A stretch of DNA of 64,000 nucleotides from Undaria pinnatifida. Lineage: Eukaryota > Sar > Phaeophyceae > Laminariales > Alariaceae. Position 1 is the first letter of the stretch, and each line of letters starts with the position of its first letter. The stretch is from NCBI GenBank assembly GCA_012845835.1, contig JABAKD010000011.1, positions 11,036,381 through 11,100,380 of the forward strand. Direction: 5' to 3'. Positions 54,845 through 64,000 of this stretch are shown here, one piece after another. The position numbers and the translations under genes are program-made. The notes under the pieces were generated by a model, which had not been told where the DNA came from, ran no database searches, and saw only the letters and a program-made list of their open reading frames with translations.

Positions 54845-55339
54845 CAAAAGCACGTTTCTGCTCGAAGTAGTTAATGAACAAGCTTTGATCAAAAGTGAGC
54901 ACTGTGGATAGTGGAGTGCCTGGCCTAGGTGTGTCTATAGCACCAGCTACACAAAAAACATGAAAGAAAGCATACATGTCGCTTTTGAATGATAAGCGAC
55001 CACATATATCTAAATACCATACCCAATGATTACGAGTCATGAAACATTACAATACTTCTCCAAAACAGTCCCACAAGATCACCAGGCACAAATCATGCAT
55101 TAAAACATAGCAATATAATCAATAAATACTACATAGGCAACCATCATTGTGCGAAAGAAATACCTTAAGGTAACTACATTCGTCTTATATATACGCGTAT
55201 ACAAAACGCGAAAAACACATGTACCAGGTACCAAAATAACGCGCAAAGAACCCACAAAAAAAATACCGTCAAAACAGTTCAAGACGACCTTTACACAATT
55301 CACGCGAAAACCGCAGAGAACTTACAGCGTAATACCACA
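54845..55339. other. No gene recognised
   Basis: AT-rich sequence between the nested LTR complex and the next Ty3 element. It may include the 3' end of that minus-strand element, but no LTR pair was found. Confidence 0.4.
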
Positions 55340-55672
55340 TTGCCGCTTCAGCTTCGTTTTCACTCCCCGTTTCAGTCTTAACTAACGCAATTCTGACTTC
55401 ACGAATTTAGGAGCCGCGCCCCATATCATCGCTAGGTCCTCCCACGTATTCTCTTCCGTGTCGAATCCAGCCCACTCTATTCCCACCTAAAAGCCAGATC
55501 CTTCTTCCACAGTCGCCAAATCCACAATTGCTGCCATCTCAAACTCTCCTTGCGTGAAAGCATGTTGAAAGCACTCTTTTAACCCGGCAGTGATCTCAAG
55601 AGCAGCATCCGCACAAAAACACTTCCGAGCAACATGAACGTATCGAACTTCCCCGGGTACAATATCCTGCAC
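55340..55672 (-). pseudogene. Chromodomain end of Ty3 element C
   Basis: VPGEVRYVHVARKCFCADAA is followed by FQHAFTQGEFEMAAIVDLA and then, further along the minus strand, an EWAGFDTEENTWEDL-type pattern, the chromodomain signature W-x-G-(F/Y)...TWE. It likely targets integration to chromatin. Confidence 0.7.
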
Positions 55673-56161
55673 GCCATAGACACGTTTTTTTTTTTTTTTT
55701 TAATTCTCCGGCGGATGGAGAAAAATAAAGCTTTCGCTCACCACACTTCCACATATTTTCATACGCGTCGTGTGTCGATTTAACTCAGTTGCTTTCGCAG
55801 CCCAACGCTAGCTGGCGCACCCTTCGGATCCCATTGTAGGTATAGCGTGCGATCGTTGATCGACCACCACACGCCACGGCCCAGTCTACGCCATCAGCAA
55901 TTTTGGCGTCGAGCCACCACGCCGCACCCAAGGTACCAAGACATAATCACCGACAAAAAAATCGGCAAAATTCCCCGACTCGCGGCCACACGCTGCTAAC
56001 CACGATTCGCCTGCACCTTATCTAAGATCTCATTGTGCAGCTGATTCTGCGCCGCAACCACGCTCTGCACCTTCGCCCGAAGAGCCTTCTCGTCCAGCGC
56101 ATCAACCTAGCAATCCTGTCTGGTCGACGACGCCAACGTGGACAACGCTATGCGAGGTGCC

Positions 56162-56900
56162 CTACCGAACATGACATAATACGGGGTAGAGCCGTACCTT
56201 TTCGCGAAACGCAGTATTTAAGGCCCACTGAACCACCGGGACTAACTCTACCGAATCCTGGGCCGTCCGCCGTTCTTCATGAATCATGGCCTTCAAAGTA
56301 CGCACCACCTCACGCATCATCCGTTCGCATGTACCATTAGACCAAGGCGAATTCGCAACGGAAAACCTCCTGTCAACACCAAGAGACTTCTCTAACGCAT
56401 TCATCGTTTGACTGTTGAAATGGGAAGCAGTGTCACTCACCCACACCTCCGGAACCCTAATAATCTTACACCAGGTCAAGAGATGCTGCGCTGTCAAACG
56501 GGCAGTGCATGGGCTCAAGCCAAACCCAAATTGCTCATATCGTCCATCATAACGAGGATATATCGGTACCCCCCTTCTTCATTCAGGCCATCGTCTCCCA
56601 ACGGCCCGCTCGCTCCGACTTGGAGATAGTCGAAATGGACCACTTCGCCCGGCCTGGTGCCGTGCACCGTCTCCCCAAGCAGACGAGGCACCTTCTCCCC
56701 CTCTTTAGAATCCATGCAATGGAGACACTGCTTAACAAACTCGGCTATTGTACGTGCTCCTCCATGCAAAACCAACAGCAATATTCCGACAACCGTAGTA
56801 GAATAGCCACGGCACCACGATGGCCAGCCTCCTTCATGTGAGCACAAACCATCAACCGTGCCTGAGGCTGCTTAGCTCCTCCCGGAATCCACAACACGGC
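56162..56900 (-). pseudogene. Integrase of Ty3 element C
   Basis: The zinc-binding part has CAHMKEAGHRGAVAILLRL and CLHCMDSKEGEKVPR. The core has VVHFDYLQVG, VWVSDTASHFNSQTMNALEK and RFSVANSPWSNGTCERMMRE, giving the D, D and E residues. Confidence 0.82.
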
Positions 56901-57112
56901 GCGCACAATAACCGGGAGCCGAAAAAGCCCCTCGGTATCCAAGCTCACTTGACCAACGTTCGTCATGAGTGACGTAGCCCCCGACGCGAGCGTGCCCAGG
57001 TTTGCCCGTGGCGCTTGCTGCGCGTCCCGGATCACCTGCTTGGACGAAAGAGTTTCATCGGGCGCGCTAACTGCATACACCGTGGTAGCGCGAACACCCA
57101 CCGAAGGGGCAG

Positions 57113-57856
57113 TCACCCACCGCGAGAGCAAATCCCTCCAGCAGTTACGGTCTCCGGCGATGTGCACAATGGTATAGTCCCCAATACCGCCTTCCACTGG
57201 TCCAAACGCTGCGCCGTCGTCTTCGCAACAGACGACACGCACGCCTCCGGATCGTAAATGTACGCCAAATTCCGGTGGTCAGTATAAATATGCACGCCGT
57301 TCCACAAAAGGTACTCCAGCCGCTTGAAGGTACTCACCGCGGCAAAGCCTTCCTTGTTCACCGTCGCACAGCGCTGCCGTGAACCTTTGAAGGTCCCACT
57401 CAGGAGCCCAAGAAGCTCGTGAATCATGTCCTCGACTGAAACGCCGCGGTCAAGCTCTTCCTGGGGCACCTGCGTGAGAAAACTCCCCCAATGCTCATCG
57501 GAGGCATCCGGAAACATGAGCACCACCCATCCCGGTTTCGGGTGAGACAAAGCCACTGCGTGAGCGACAAGATCCTGCGCCGCCTCCCAGGCCCCGATCA
57601 GCTCCGAGGTCCAGTCCCCGGCCGAGATCGCCCGTGTAGATGCCACACGTTTAGTGCGAGGCTTGGAGCCCGCCAGATGCTCCTCCAGAAAAACGCGAAG
57701 GGGATAAACAACCTCTGCCATGCGCGGCAAAGACGTACGAAGCCAATTAACAGCCTGCGAGAACTGCATCAACTGGCCCGCAGTCTCGAGCCGCCTCATG
57801 GTTGCCAAACCCATCAACCGCCCAGGATCGTGCTTGACTTGCCCCTGCGAGTACAC
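57113..57856 (-). pseudogene. Ty3 thumb and RNase H of element C
   Basis: AVNWLRTSLPRMAEVVYPLR is the connection. WVVLMFPDASDEHWGSFLTQ holds the first RNase H acidic residue. ATVNKEGFAAVSTFKRLEYL and HIYTDHRNLAYIYDPEA are further RNase H blocks. Confidence 0.82.
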
Positions 57857-57899
57857 CTTCCCGCATCAAGTGAGGCATCAAGTGAGGCTAGTCTCGAAA

Positions 57900-58566
57900 A
57901 AATTGCACTTGTGAGCCGCAGCGTACAATCCGACCTCTGTCGAACGCTCCAGGATCAGCTCCAACGTATTGAACCAGTCAGTATTGTTCAAACCCCAATA
58001 AAGCACGTCGTCCACCCAAATCATGCAATTTAGCCCCTCCAGCATGTGTGTAAGCGTCGCTCAAAATTTATTGCGGTACTCGCGTAGGTGTATACAAACC
58101 GCCCGGCGTGGCGATCGTAAAAATCTCTTGCGATTCCGGTGTCAGCGGCATTGCCAGTAACCTTGCAAAAAGGTCAAGACTGCCGCAAAACTTCGCCTCA
58201 CTCAGCTTGGCCATGCTTGCTTCCTGATTTCGCATCCCCCCCCGCACCTTCTCGACGCGCTGGTTTGCAGCCCGGATATCGCTCACCAAGCGAAACCCCC
58301 CGTTTTTTCGGCGTAGTCGTAGCTGCACTGGCTCACACCGCCTGCGTATAAAGGAAAACAAGCCCCAGAGCCGCCAACGAATTCATGCATGCTGCCAACC
58401 AGGCGGTCTTGACGGAGTTGTGGACGCGCGGCCGAGCCTTGACCGGTCGAGCGCCTGGCGTAAGGGTGACGCGCAGGGGCTCGACACGCGCGGTCGGGTC
58501 GCCCCTGCGTAACCCAAGCCGAAACGCATTACAGCGCCTCCCAATGACGTGACAAAGACGCTCCAC
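57900..58566 (-). pseudogene. Reverse transcriptase of Ty3 element C
   Basis: RVEPLRVTLTPGARPVKARPR is the usual lead-in. GGFRLVSDIRAANQRVEKVR and EIFTIATPGGLYTPTRVPQ are palm blocks. The catalytic region near 58,000 reads as a (M)IWVDDV-type motif. Confidence 0.75.
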
Positions 58567-58941
58567 ATGCGACTAATCCAACTCAGCCGCCGCCAACGCC
58601 AGAACAGCCTCCTCCAGAGCGTCAGACCTGGCCTGTAATTTCTCCTCGGGGCTCATGTCGATGTCCGGTCCCCGCGCCACCAAGCGCTCTACGGCCTCAT
58701 CCGGCTCCTCCGGCGTCCCGCACGGCTGCTGCTGCAAAGCGTCGACACTAACAATGATGCGGCGGCATTGCTGGCACGCTGCGATTTCGACACCGGTGAG
58801 GGCGGCATTTTTCCGTGCGGGCGCCCCCAAGCTGTCATACACATCGATGCCCAGCAGCTTCGATGTTGGTTTCCCGAGAATGACAACATCGTCGTCGGCC
58901 GGCATGACTGCAGAAGAAAACGGATCCAAAATGACCAAACC

Positions 58942-59300
58942 CTAGCTGGTGTGCAGAGCATTGCATGTTCTTTCCTGGACCACGAGCACACGGCCATCCG
59001 CCACCTTGAGCTTCCCCGGGTGCGCCATGCCCACCACCACTTGCACATCAGGAAATGCCGCTTGTAACTTGTTCGCAATCCCAGCAGACATGATCATGAT
59101 ACCAGACCCCGAGCCGAGTATGGCAGCAGCATCAACTGCCATCTTATCAGCCGCCCGGGGCACCGACAAGCTGGCTTGACACCATTTTTCGTGCTCGTCG
59201 ACGATCACGCCTTCGGCACTAAACCTAGATATACCGCCGGGCAACACGCCTCGAAACGCTGATACGTACGGCCCCGATTCCCCAGGCCCGACAGCCGCCG
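58942..59300 (-). pseudogene. Aspartic-protease-like region of Ty3 element C
   Basis: The stretch GSGSGIMIMSAGIANKLQAA, then VGMAHPGKLKVADGRVLVVQ, matches the protease of this Ty3 lineage, where the active site is followed by a SxGI helix. It continues downstream (to 58,573) with VVILGKPTSKLLGIDVYD, the end of the protease fold. Confidence 0.65.
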
Positions 59301-59590
59301 GCGCGTTTATTGATGCCGGGGGAGTAACTGAAGACTGGATCGGGTGCGGGGGAAAAAACTCGGTCGCTGCGCCCGCGCGCCGCTGCTCAGTGTCACCAGA
59401 AAAAACCGCACGACCGCCAACGTGGCGCTGACGGAAAACAGTTGAAGATGCCCCCCGTGACTTTTCCCCGCTCCAGAAGAAGGCGTCGAGGCAGGTTGAT
59501 GCACCGGGAAGCGCTGCTGCTGCGGCGGCGGGTGCTGCGGTCGTCGTTGCTGTTAACCGGTCGTTGCTCAACCCCAACCCTGACCCTACT

Positions 59591-60012
59591 GCTCCTTTTG
59601 CAGAGATGTCCCGGAAGGTACGGTTTAAACAACAGCCCGTCTTGTACTGAATAATAAGACATACCGGTAGTCGTTTTCGTTTCTCTTTCGGGTATTGGTG
59701 CTTTTTCGTTTCGGATATACTATATGTACAGGCCACGTTTGTCGCGCTTGAGAACGCTGAGGTCACACTAAAGACTGATCTGTCGCTGCGCACTGGTTGT
59801 AGTTTGTTTAGTTTGTCAGAGGAAATCTGATATGGTCGCTGAGGTAGCCGTGTATGCCAGTTAGAATAATCTGGCACGTTCCGACAGATGGGTGCAAGGG
59901 ATGGCTCAGCGATTTCCTGCTGATGCTCAAACGCAAACATTCGTGAAAGCGTGTTCGGTACGACGTGCAAATTACCTGGCTTATGCTGTACGGTGGAGTC
60001 ACAAGATTGCAA
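59591..60012 (-). pseudogene. Fragment of another Ty3 element (RNase H end and linker)
   Basis: STVQHKPGNLHVVPNTLSRM is the end of a Ty3 RNase H. EIAEPSLAPICRNVPDY and YYSVQDGLLFKPYLPGHL are linker blocks before integrase. The fragment stops at the SINE at 60,017 on one side and at element C on the other. Confidence 0.68.
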
Positions 60013-60016
60013 TGTA

Positions 60017-60339
60017 GCCGGTCGCTTCGGTGGCGTATCAGGTTATCCTCGAGCCTGGTATAGGTCAGTTTTGGGAGTTCGAATTCCCCCCGAGTGCACA
60101 GTGGTAAAAATTCGTGGGGACATTTTCTTGCGCACAAATTCACTTGCGGAAAACGCAAGAGCGTGAATTAGCAACACTCGATGAAAATCGACGAGCAACT
60201 GGTGGGATTGTTGACCCTAACCCCAACCCTATGCGCGATAAAAAACCAAGGCAAGAACCGGAGGGGAGAAGAGACGACACCTGAGACCACGGCTTGTCCA
60301 GCTGGAAAGTAGAAGTGTGCGAAAAAAAAAACAAAAAAA
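60017..60339 (+). repeat. tRNA-derived SINE (family 1)
   Basis: It has the head GCCGGTCGCTTCGGTGGCG, the A-box region, the B box GAGTTCGAATTCC, the body, and a tail A10CAAAAAAA. It abuts the Ty3 fragment at 60,012. Confidence 0.85.
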
Positions 60340-60479
60340 TACAATTGCCCAACGTGTTAACATGTTCGATGTTGCCTGCATTCAGTGAAGATATCTCAGG
60401 GCCGCATGATCTGTGACGCAAACAAAATGACGCAACCAAAAACAGGGCCGCCAGTGCTGATTAGCTTGCACAACTGCGC
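60340..60479. other. Short spacer, nothing recognised
   Basis: Sequence between the SINE tail and the minus-strand Ty3 material. No feature was noticed. Confidence 0.4.
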
Positions 60480-60950
60480 AACATTATTTTTGCGTAGCAG
60501 AGAGTAAGTGGCGTTGGCTGTCGTTGAACCGTTGACAAAAGTATGCGATTATTACAAGGTCGTCGGATATTTCTGCTGGGCCAGGAATGCCCCCAGGCCC
60601 GCTTAGGGTGCGTTAACATGTATCGCAAAACATTTAGAAAAATCAGGGAATTGAAGCACGGGCGCCAGGGTGAGTGATTGTTTCACTTTTGCGTACGCTA
60701 GATCGTGTTCTGAACCCCAACGCTGAGCAACTTATTTAATGGCCTCTTTCTTCATCAGGGTTAGCTACTAGGGGTGTTATAGTACCGGCTAAGTTGGATA
60801 TGAAACTGCGCACAAAGTTCAGCATGCCTAGAAAGCCTCTTATCCACCACTTCCCAGCTTTCCCAATAACCCGGGTAGGCCGAGGCCTTGATCCTCCTCG
60901 CTGGTCGATCTCCAGCCAACGTTTTCTCCCTTTCTCCATCAGCCTCCACT
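60480..60950 (-). pseudogene. Ty3 reverse transcriptase/RNase H fragment joined to copy B
   Basis: IRGFLGMLNFVRSFISNLAG and, further along the minus strand, LTLAPVLQFPDFSKCFAIHV are the Ty3 connection and RNase H start. The piece sits downstream of the integrase of copy B, out of normal order, so it belongs to another element or a chimera. The first part is also present next to copy A at 29,940-30,050. Confidence 0.68.
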
Positions 60951-62420
60951 TCACGTTCCACGTTTACGGGGAACCGGATTGTGAGTTTCCGGTCCTCCTA
61001 CCTTCAGGATTTCACGTTTGTTGAGCTCCTCCCAATCTCCGTCTGCATACCGAACTCGCCAGTACGGTGACTTGTAGTCGAAGACCTTTGAAAGGTGACG
61101 CTTCTTGTTTCCTTCAGCGTCCGCGAATTCCCTCCAGATCACGGTCCCCACGGGGTGTTGATTCAACGCTTGTTCGCGGTCGATCCCATCTCTTTCCTTC
61201 CGCGTTAGCGTCGAAGTTGGTCTTGCCCGGCACTCCGCTCCGTGATACGTTTCCCACAGCGCATGGAAAACGTCCAGCTGTAAAGGGGTAAAGCTGTCTC
61301 GTGCCTCCTCTTCGGACAGCCACTGCGACTCTGTGCCATCCACGAATCGTCCCTTGTATCGCCACTTCCAAGCGTTGCCTTGACCCATCACAGCCTTCCT
61401 GTCTATTAGGGTATACATAGGCGACGCTACAATCGACGGCTCCGCCAGTCCGAAGTCAACTCCCCATGCCAGGTGAGCAAATTCGTTTTCGAAGTCGTGA
61501 CGGAGGTCGTCCGGACGTAAGTGGAACATCTTCATATTCGCTGCTGACGCCCGTCGTCGGCGAATCCCTCGCCCATTCATCGTGACGATGTAGCTGAGTC
61601 CTGGCAAGACAACTTCAGTCACCTCCCAAGGTCCGGTCCAGTGCTCGTGGGCTAGTTTATGATGTATCCCTTCCCTTGCCATCACAGACTCCGCCTCCTT
61701 CACCAGCACCTTATCTCCGACAACAACACGGGTTCCTACCGAGGTCCGACCGACTTCAGCATTCCGACTCTCACGACTTTTCTGCCTGTCTTCATGTCTT
61801 TTCGATAGAGCCATCCGTACATCCCGTACCTCCTTGTACGCTTGACGTTTGTCGGCCACGTAACTGTGCATCCCGCCTCTGAAATCACCACCATCTATCT
61901 CAGGGTGCGTAGCATCAAGTTGCGTGCGTGCATCACGACCAAAGAGAAGACGGAAGGGAGTTAGCTTCCCCGGTAAGCGCAGGTCCGGCGTGGTACGATG
62001 GATCCACAGTGCCGGTTGTACGTACTCGTCCCATCTGCGAGACCAGGTCTTGCACAGTTCTCCTAGTGCTTCGTGTAGCCACCCCCCCAGTCTCTCCACC
62101 GTCCCCTGTGCACGTGGATGATCGGCAGGCCCATAGGCAATGGTCACGTTCAACCACTTACATAAGTGTTGCATCACCTCTGCCGTGAACTCGGATCCCG
62201 GATCACTGCGAACATACAGCCCAAAAGTAAGCATCACTTCGAGCAGTTTCCTCGCTACTCCGGTTGCTTCTTTCGTAGGCAGTGGAAAGGCGAACAAGAA
62301 CTTGCTGGCTTTGTCGACTGCTACCAGTAGAACTTTGTTGCCTGCGTCCGACTTCACCTCCATGTCCTGGATGTCGACTTCGAGTAATTCCCCGGGTCGT
62401 AGAAACCTCGACGGTAGCAT
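60951..62420 (-). pseudogene. Integrase core and chromo-like C-terminus of Ty3 copy B
   Basis: There are 489 open codons. Catalytic blocks are LEVDIQDMEVKSDAGNK (first Asp), VRSDPGSEFTAEVMQHL (second Asp) and HPRAQGTVERLGGWLHE (Glu). A GPY/F-like part (EHWTGPWEVTEVVLPGLSY) and then two chromo/Tudor-like stretches (WRYKGRFVDGTESQWLSEEE; FDYKSPYWRVRYADGDWEEL) follow. This is the best preserved polyprotein part in the window. Confidence 0.85.
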
Positions 62421-62473
62421 GGCAACCCGTTGACTCGCTGACCGCTTGCGACGTCTGCACCCACACGAAAGGG

Positions 62474-63007
62474 CTAGTCTCTAACGTCCTTGATGAGGGT
62501 GGGCCAGCAGTACCGACGACTAATCAAGGCTGTAGTTCTCGCCGTCCCCGGATGCCCATAGGTGCTGCGCGCCAGCGCTATAACCCCTGGAACGAGAGAT
62601 CGGGGAACTGCAAGTCGTGGGATCTTTCCCCGAGGTGCTACCCACAAGAGGCCGTTATCATCCATCCCATATTCGCCACCTCCTGATCCTCGGTTTCCCG
62701 CTTCCTGGAGTTCTTTCCGAATCTTGCCAAGTACCATATCTTCGCACTGCCTCTGCGTCAGCTGTGGCAAATCCTGGAGAATAGCTGTCACCCTTTCCAG
62801 CATGGATGGCTCTGACCGCTGGGGTCCCTTGGCCTCTTTCCCTGATCCGCTTGAACGGCTGCTGGTGTCCTTTCGTGACTCCTCCAACGGATCACGTTGC
62901 CGTTTCGGTCTCGGGATGGGCTCTCTCTGTCCCCTGCGTTTGCGTGGGCGATCAACTTCCACTGGTAGTTCAGTAGTAGTGACCGTTTGCGCCGTTGCAT
63001 TCTCCAT
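62474..63007 (-). pseudogene. Integrase zinc-binding region with basic linker, Ty3 copy B
   Basis: A basic stretch (RPRKRRGQREPIPRPKRQR) and an acidic/polar linker precede LARSTYGHPGTARTTALISR and RYCWPTLIKDV, the zinc-binding module of integrase. Confidence 0.75.
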
Positions 63008-63125
63008 CTCCTCCTCCTCAGGTAACGGCGGTTCTGCCTCCCATACAACCTCCGGTTCCTGGAAAGTGGCCTTTGCCTGCGATCTCGTGACCGCTCTTCA
63101 CCTCAAAGGCTTTTGATGGTGCGAG

Positions 63126-63989
63126 TTAATCTTCAAACCTCCTGCAGGCGTCACCGACCACCACGTCTGGTTTCACCTCTCTCAACATGGTTAGGCATTC
63201 CGGCGACCCTGTTGTCACCCCAAGTAGCTTCGCACCTTTGTCCAGTCCGTTTGCTCTGATGCATTCCAGTGCTCTCCAGTCCTGGTCTACTGCTCCTCTG
63301 ACCGTCAGCAACCCCTCTGATGCAAGGATGCTGCCTCCCCCCCCACAGTCGAGCATGACCACCACTGGAAGCTCCGGTGCGATGACAAGTTTGGCCTGTT
63401 GAGTATCTGCCTCTGGTGGGTCTTCGGGTGTGAGTGCGACGGCTGCAAGTACTGTAAGACTTTGAGTACTAGATCCGTCCACATCTTCTACTCCTAAGGT
63501 TTCGAGGTGTACGCCGTCGAGCACTGGCCCCTGTGGCCCTTTGTAAACGTTTGGCAACGACTCGTCTCCTGGAAAAGAGTCGTCGAAATCTTCGATCACG
63601 ATGCTCTTGTTCGGTAACCGCGACATGGCGTCTGGGAGCTGATGTTGTGTCCCCGGCCTCCACTTCAAGGTTATGTCGTGCTCCATCCACCTCAGAGCCC
63701 AGCGGTGGTATTTCGGTGTGAGAGATTGGCTTTGGAAGAGCCAAGTCAACGCCGAACAGTCCGTGATGAGCGTGAACGGTCGTCCCCAAAGATAGGGTTG
63801 GAATTTGCTTACTGCCCACATGACCGCCATGCATTCACGGTCCGTTGCTGACCTTTTGGAGTCTCCTCTCGACCACCTTTTGCTGCCATACACGATCACA
63901 TTTTCCACTCCTTCGATGCATTGTGTTAGCACCGCTCCTGCTCCTATCTCACTGTCATCGATGGACAGCGAGAACGGTTCTGTCCACAC
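63126..63989 (-). pseudogene. Ty3 RNase H fused to methyltransferase-like N-terminus, copy B
   Basis: One open segment of 287 codons first reads as RNase H (SIDDSEIGAGAVLTQCIEG, SATDRECMAVMWAVSKF, FTLITDCSALTWLFQSQ, HQLPDAMSRLPN). After a ~60-residue linker it reads into VVVMLDCGGGGSILASEGL, GAVDQDWRALECIRANG and PDVVVGDACRRFED, the first blocks of a cytosine-5 methyltransferase-like domain. The uninterrupted join shows that both belong to the same polyprotein. Confidence 0.78.
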
Positions 63990-64000
63990 CGGCAGGGCTA

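Larger units (their letters stand above)
55340..59590 (-). mobile_element. Ty3/gypsy chromovirus-like element C
   Basis: On the minus strand the order is protease (58,942-59,300), linker, reverse transcriptase (~57,900-58,566), thumb and RNase H (57,113-57,856), integrase (56,162-56,900) and chromodomain (55,340-55,672). The family differs from copies A and B. Its RNase H and integrase wording resembles elements I know from oomycetes and other stramenopiles. No LTRs were fixed. It is broken several times. Confidence 0.8.
60833..64000 (-). mobile_element. Ty3/gypsy retrotransposon copy B with methyltransferase-like domain (cut by window end)
   Basis: On the minus strand it runs from the window end as RNase H (63,500-63,989), methyltransferase-like N-terminal part (63,126-63,500), integrase zinc-binding part (62,474-63,007), integrase core and C-terminal chromo-like domain (60,951-62,420). 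It is close kin of copy A in sequence and order, and its integrase is one long open segment of 489 codons. The rest of the element lies beyond the window. It is broken to a small extent in the visible part. Confidence 0.82.

Noticed and set aside
1-64000. CRISPR arrays, bacterial operons or ribosome-binding-site-led genes
   Set aside because: No regular spacer-repeat arrays or tightly packed ORFs are present. All evidence points to repeat-rich eukaryotic nuclear DNA.

Overview
This is a window of nuclear DNA from a eukaryote, most likely a stramenopile and probably a brown macroalga. That placement is an inference. It rests on a host gene with GT-AG introns, one of which is about 10.8 kb and full of repeats, on tRNA-derived SINEs, and on Ty3/gypsy polyproteins of a style I associate with oomycetes and brown algae. 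I see no bacterial operons, rRNA, intact tRNA genes or CRISPR.

Layout. 1-14,028: one host gene for a MORN-repeat protein. I can place four coding exons (402-491, 599-738, 11,525-11,662, 13,737-14,028) whose reading phases agree across the junctions. The large intron holds two SINE copies, a SINE tail, a hAT-like element (5,428-7,294, 8-bp target duplication), CTG microsatellites and degenerate duplications. A small LTR element of TRIM type (11,700-13,552) sits in the next intron. 14,029-17,823: gene-poor sequence with short repeats. 17,824-25,419: a second hAT-like element (8-bp target duplication CTGTAGCA) split by a 6.56-kb LTR retrotransposon (18,730-25,292) that codes for Gag and protease but shows no integrase or reverse transcriptase. 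25,491-28,790: SINEs of two types and diverged repeats. 29,940-36,490, minus strand: Ty3/gypsy copy A. 36,491-43,005: AT-rich sequence, a gypsy integrase remnant, a MULE transposase remnant and a gag remnant. 43,125-48,240: palindromic short repeats, a long purine tract, an unrecognised coding region and a Cys-rich peptide. 49,130-54,840: a three-layer nest, with a SINE inside an LTR element inside a relative of the Gag-only element. 55,340-60,012, minus: another Ty3 element and a fragment of a further one. 60,017-60,339: SINE. 60,480-64,000, minus: Ty3/gypsy copy B, cut by the window end.

Main discovery candidate. In Ty3 copies A and B the segment between RNase H and integrase encodes a domain that looks like a cytosine-5 DNA methyltransferase. 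It sits at the same place in both copies and is joined to the end of the RNase H, so it is a family trait and not a chance insertion. Retrotransposons carrying DNA methyltransferases have, as far as I recall, been reported only from a few algal and protist lineages.

All LTR elements here look broken to some degree and are treated as fossils. The MORN gene is the only convincing host protein-coding gene.
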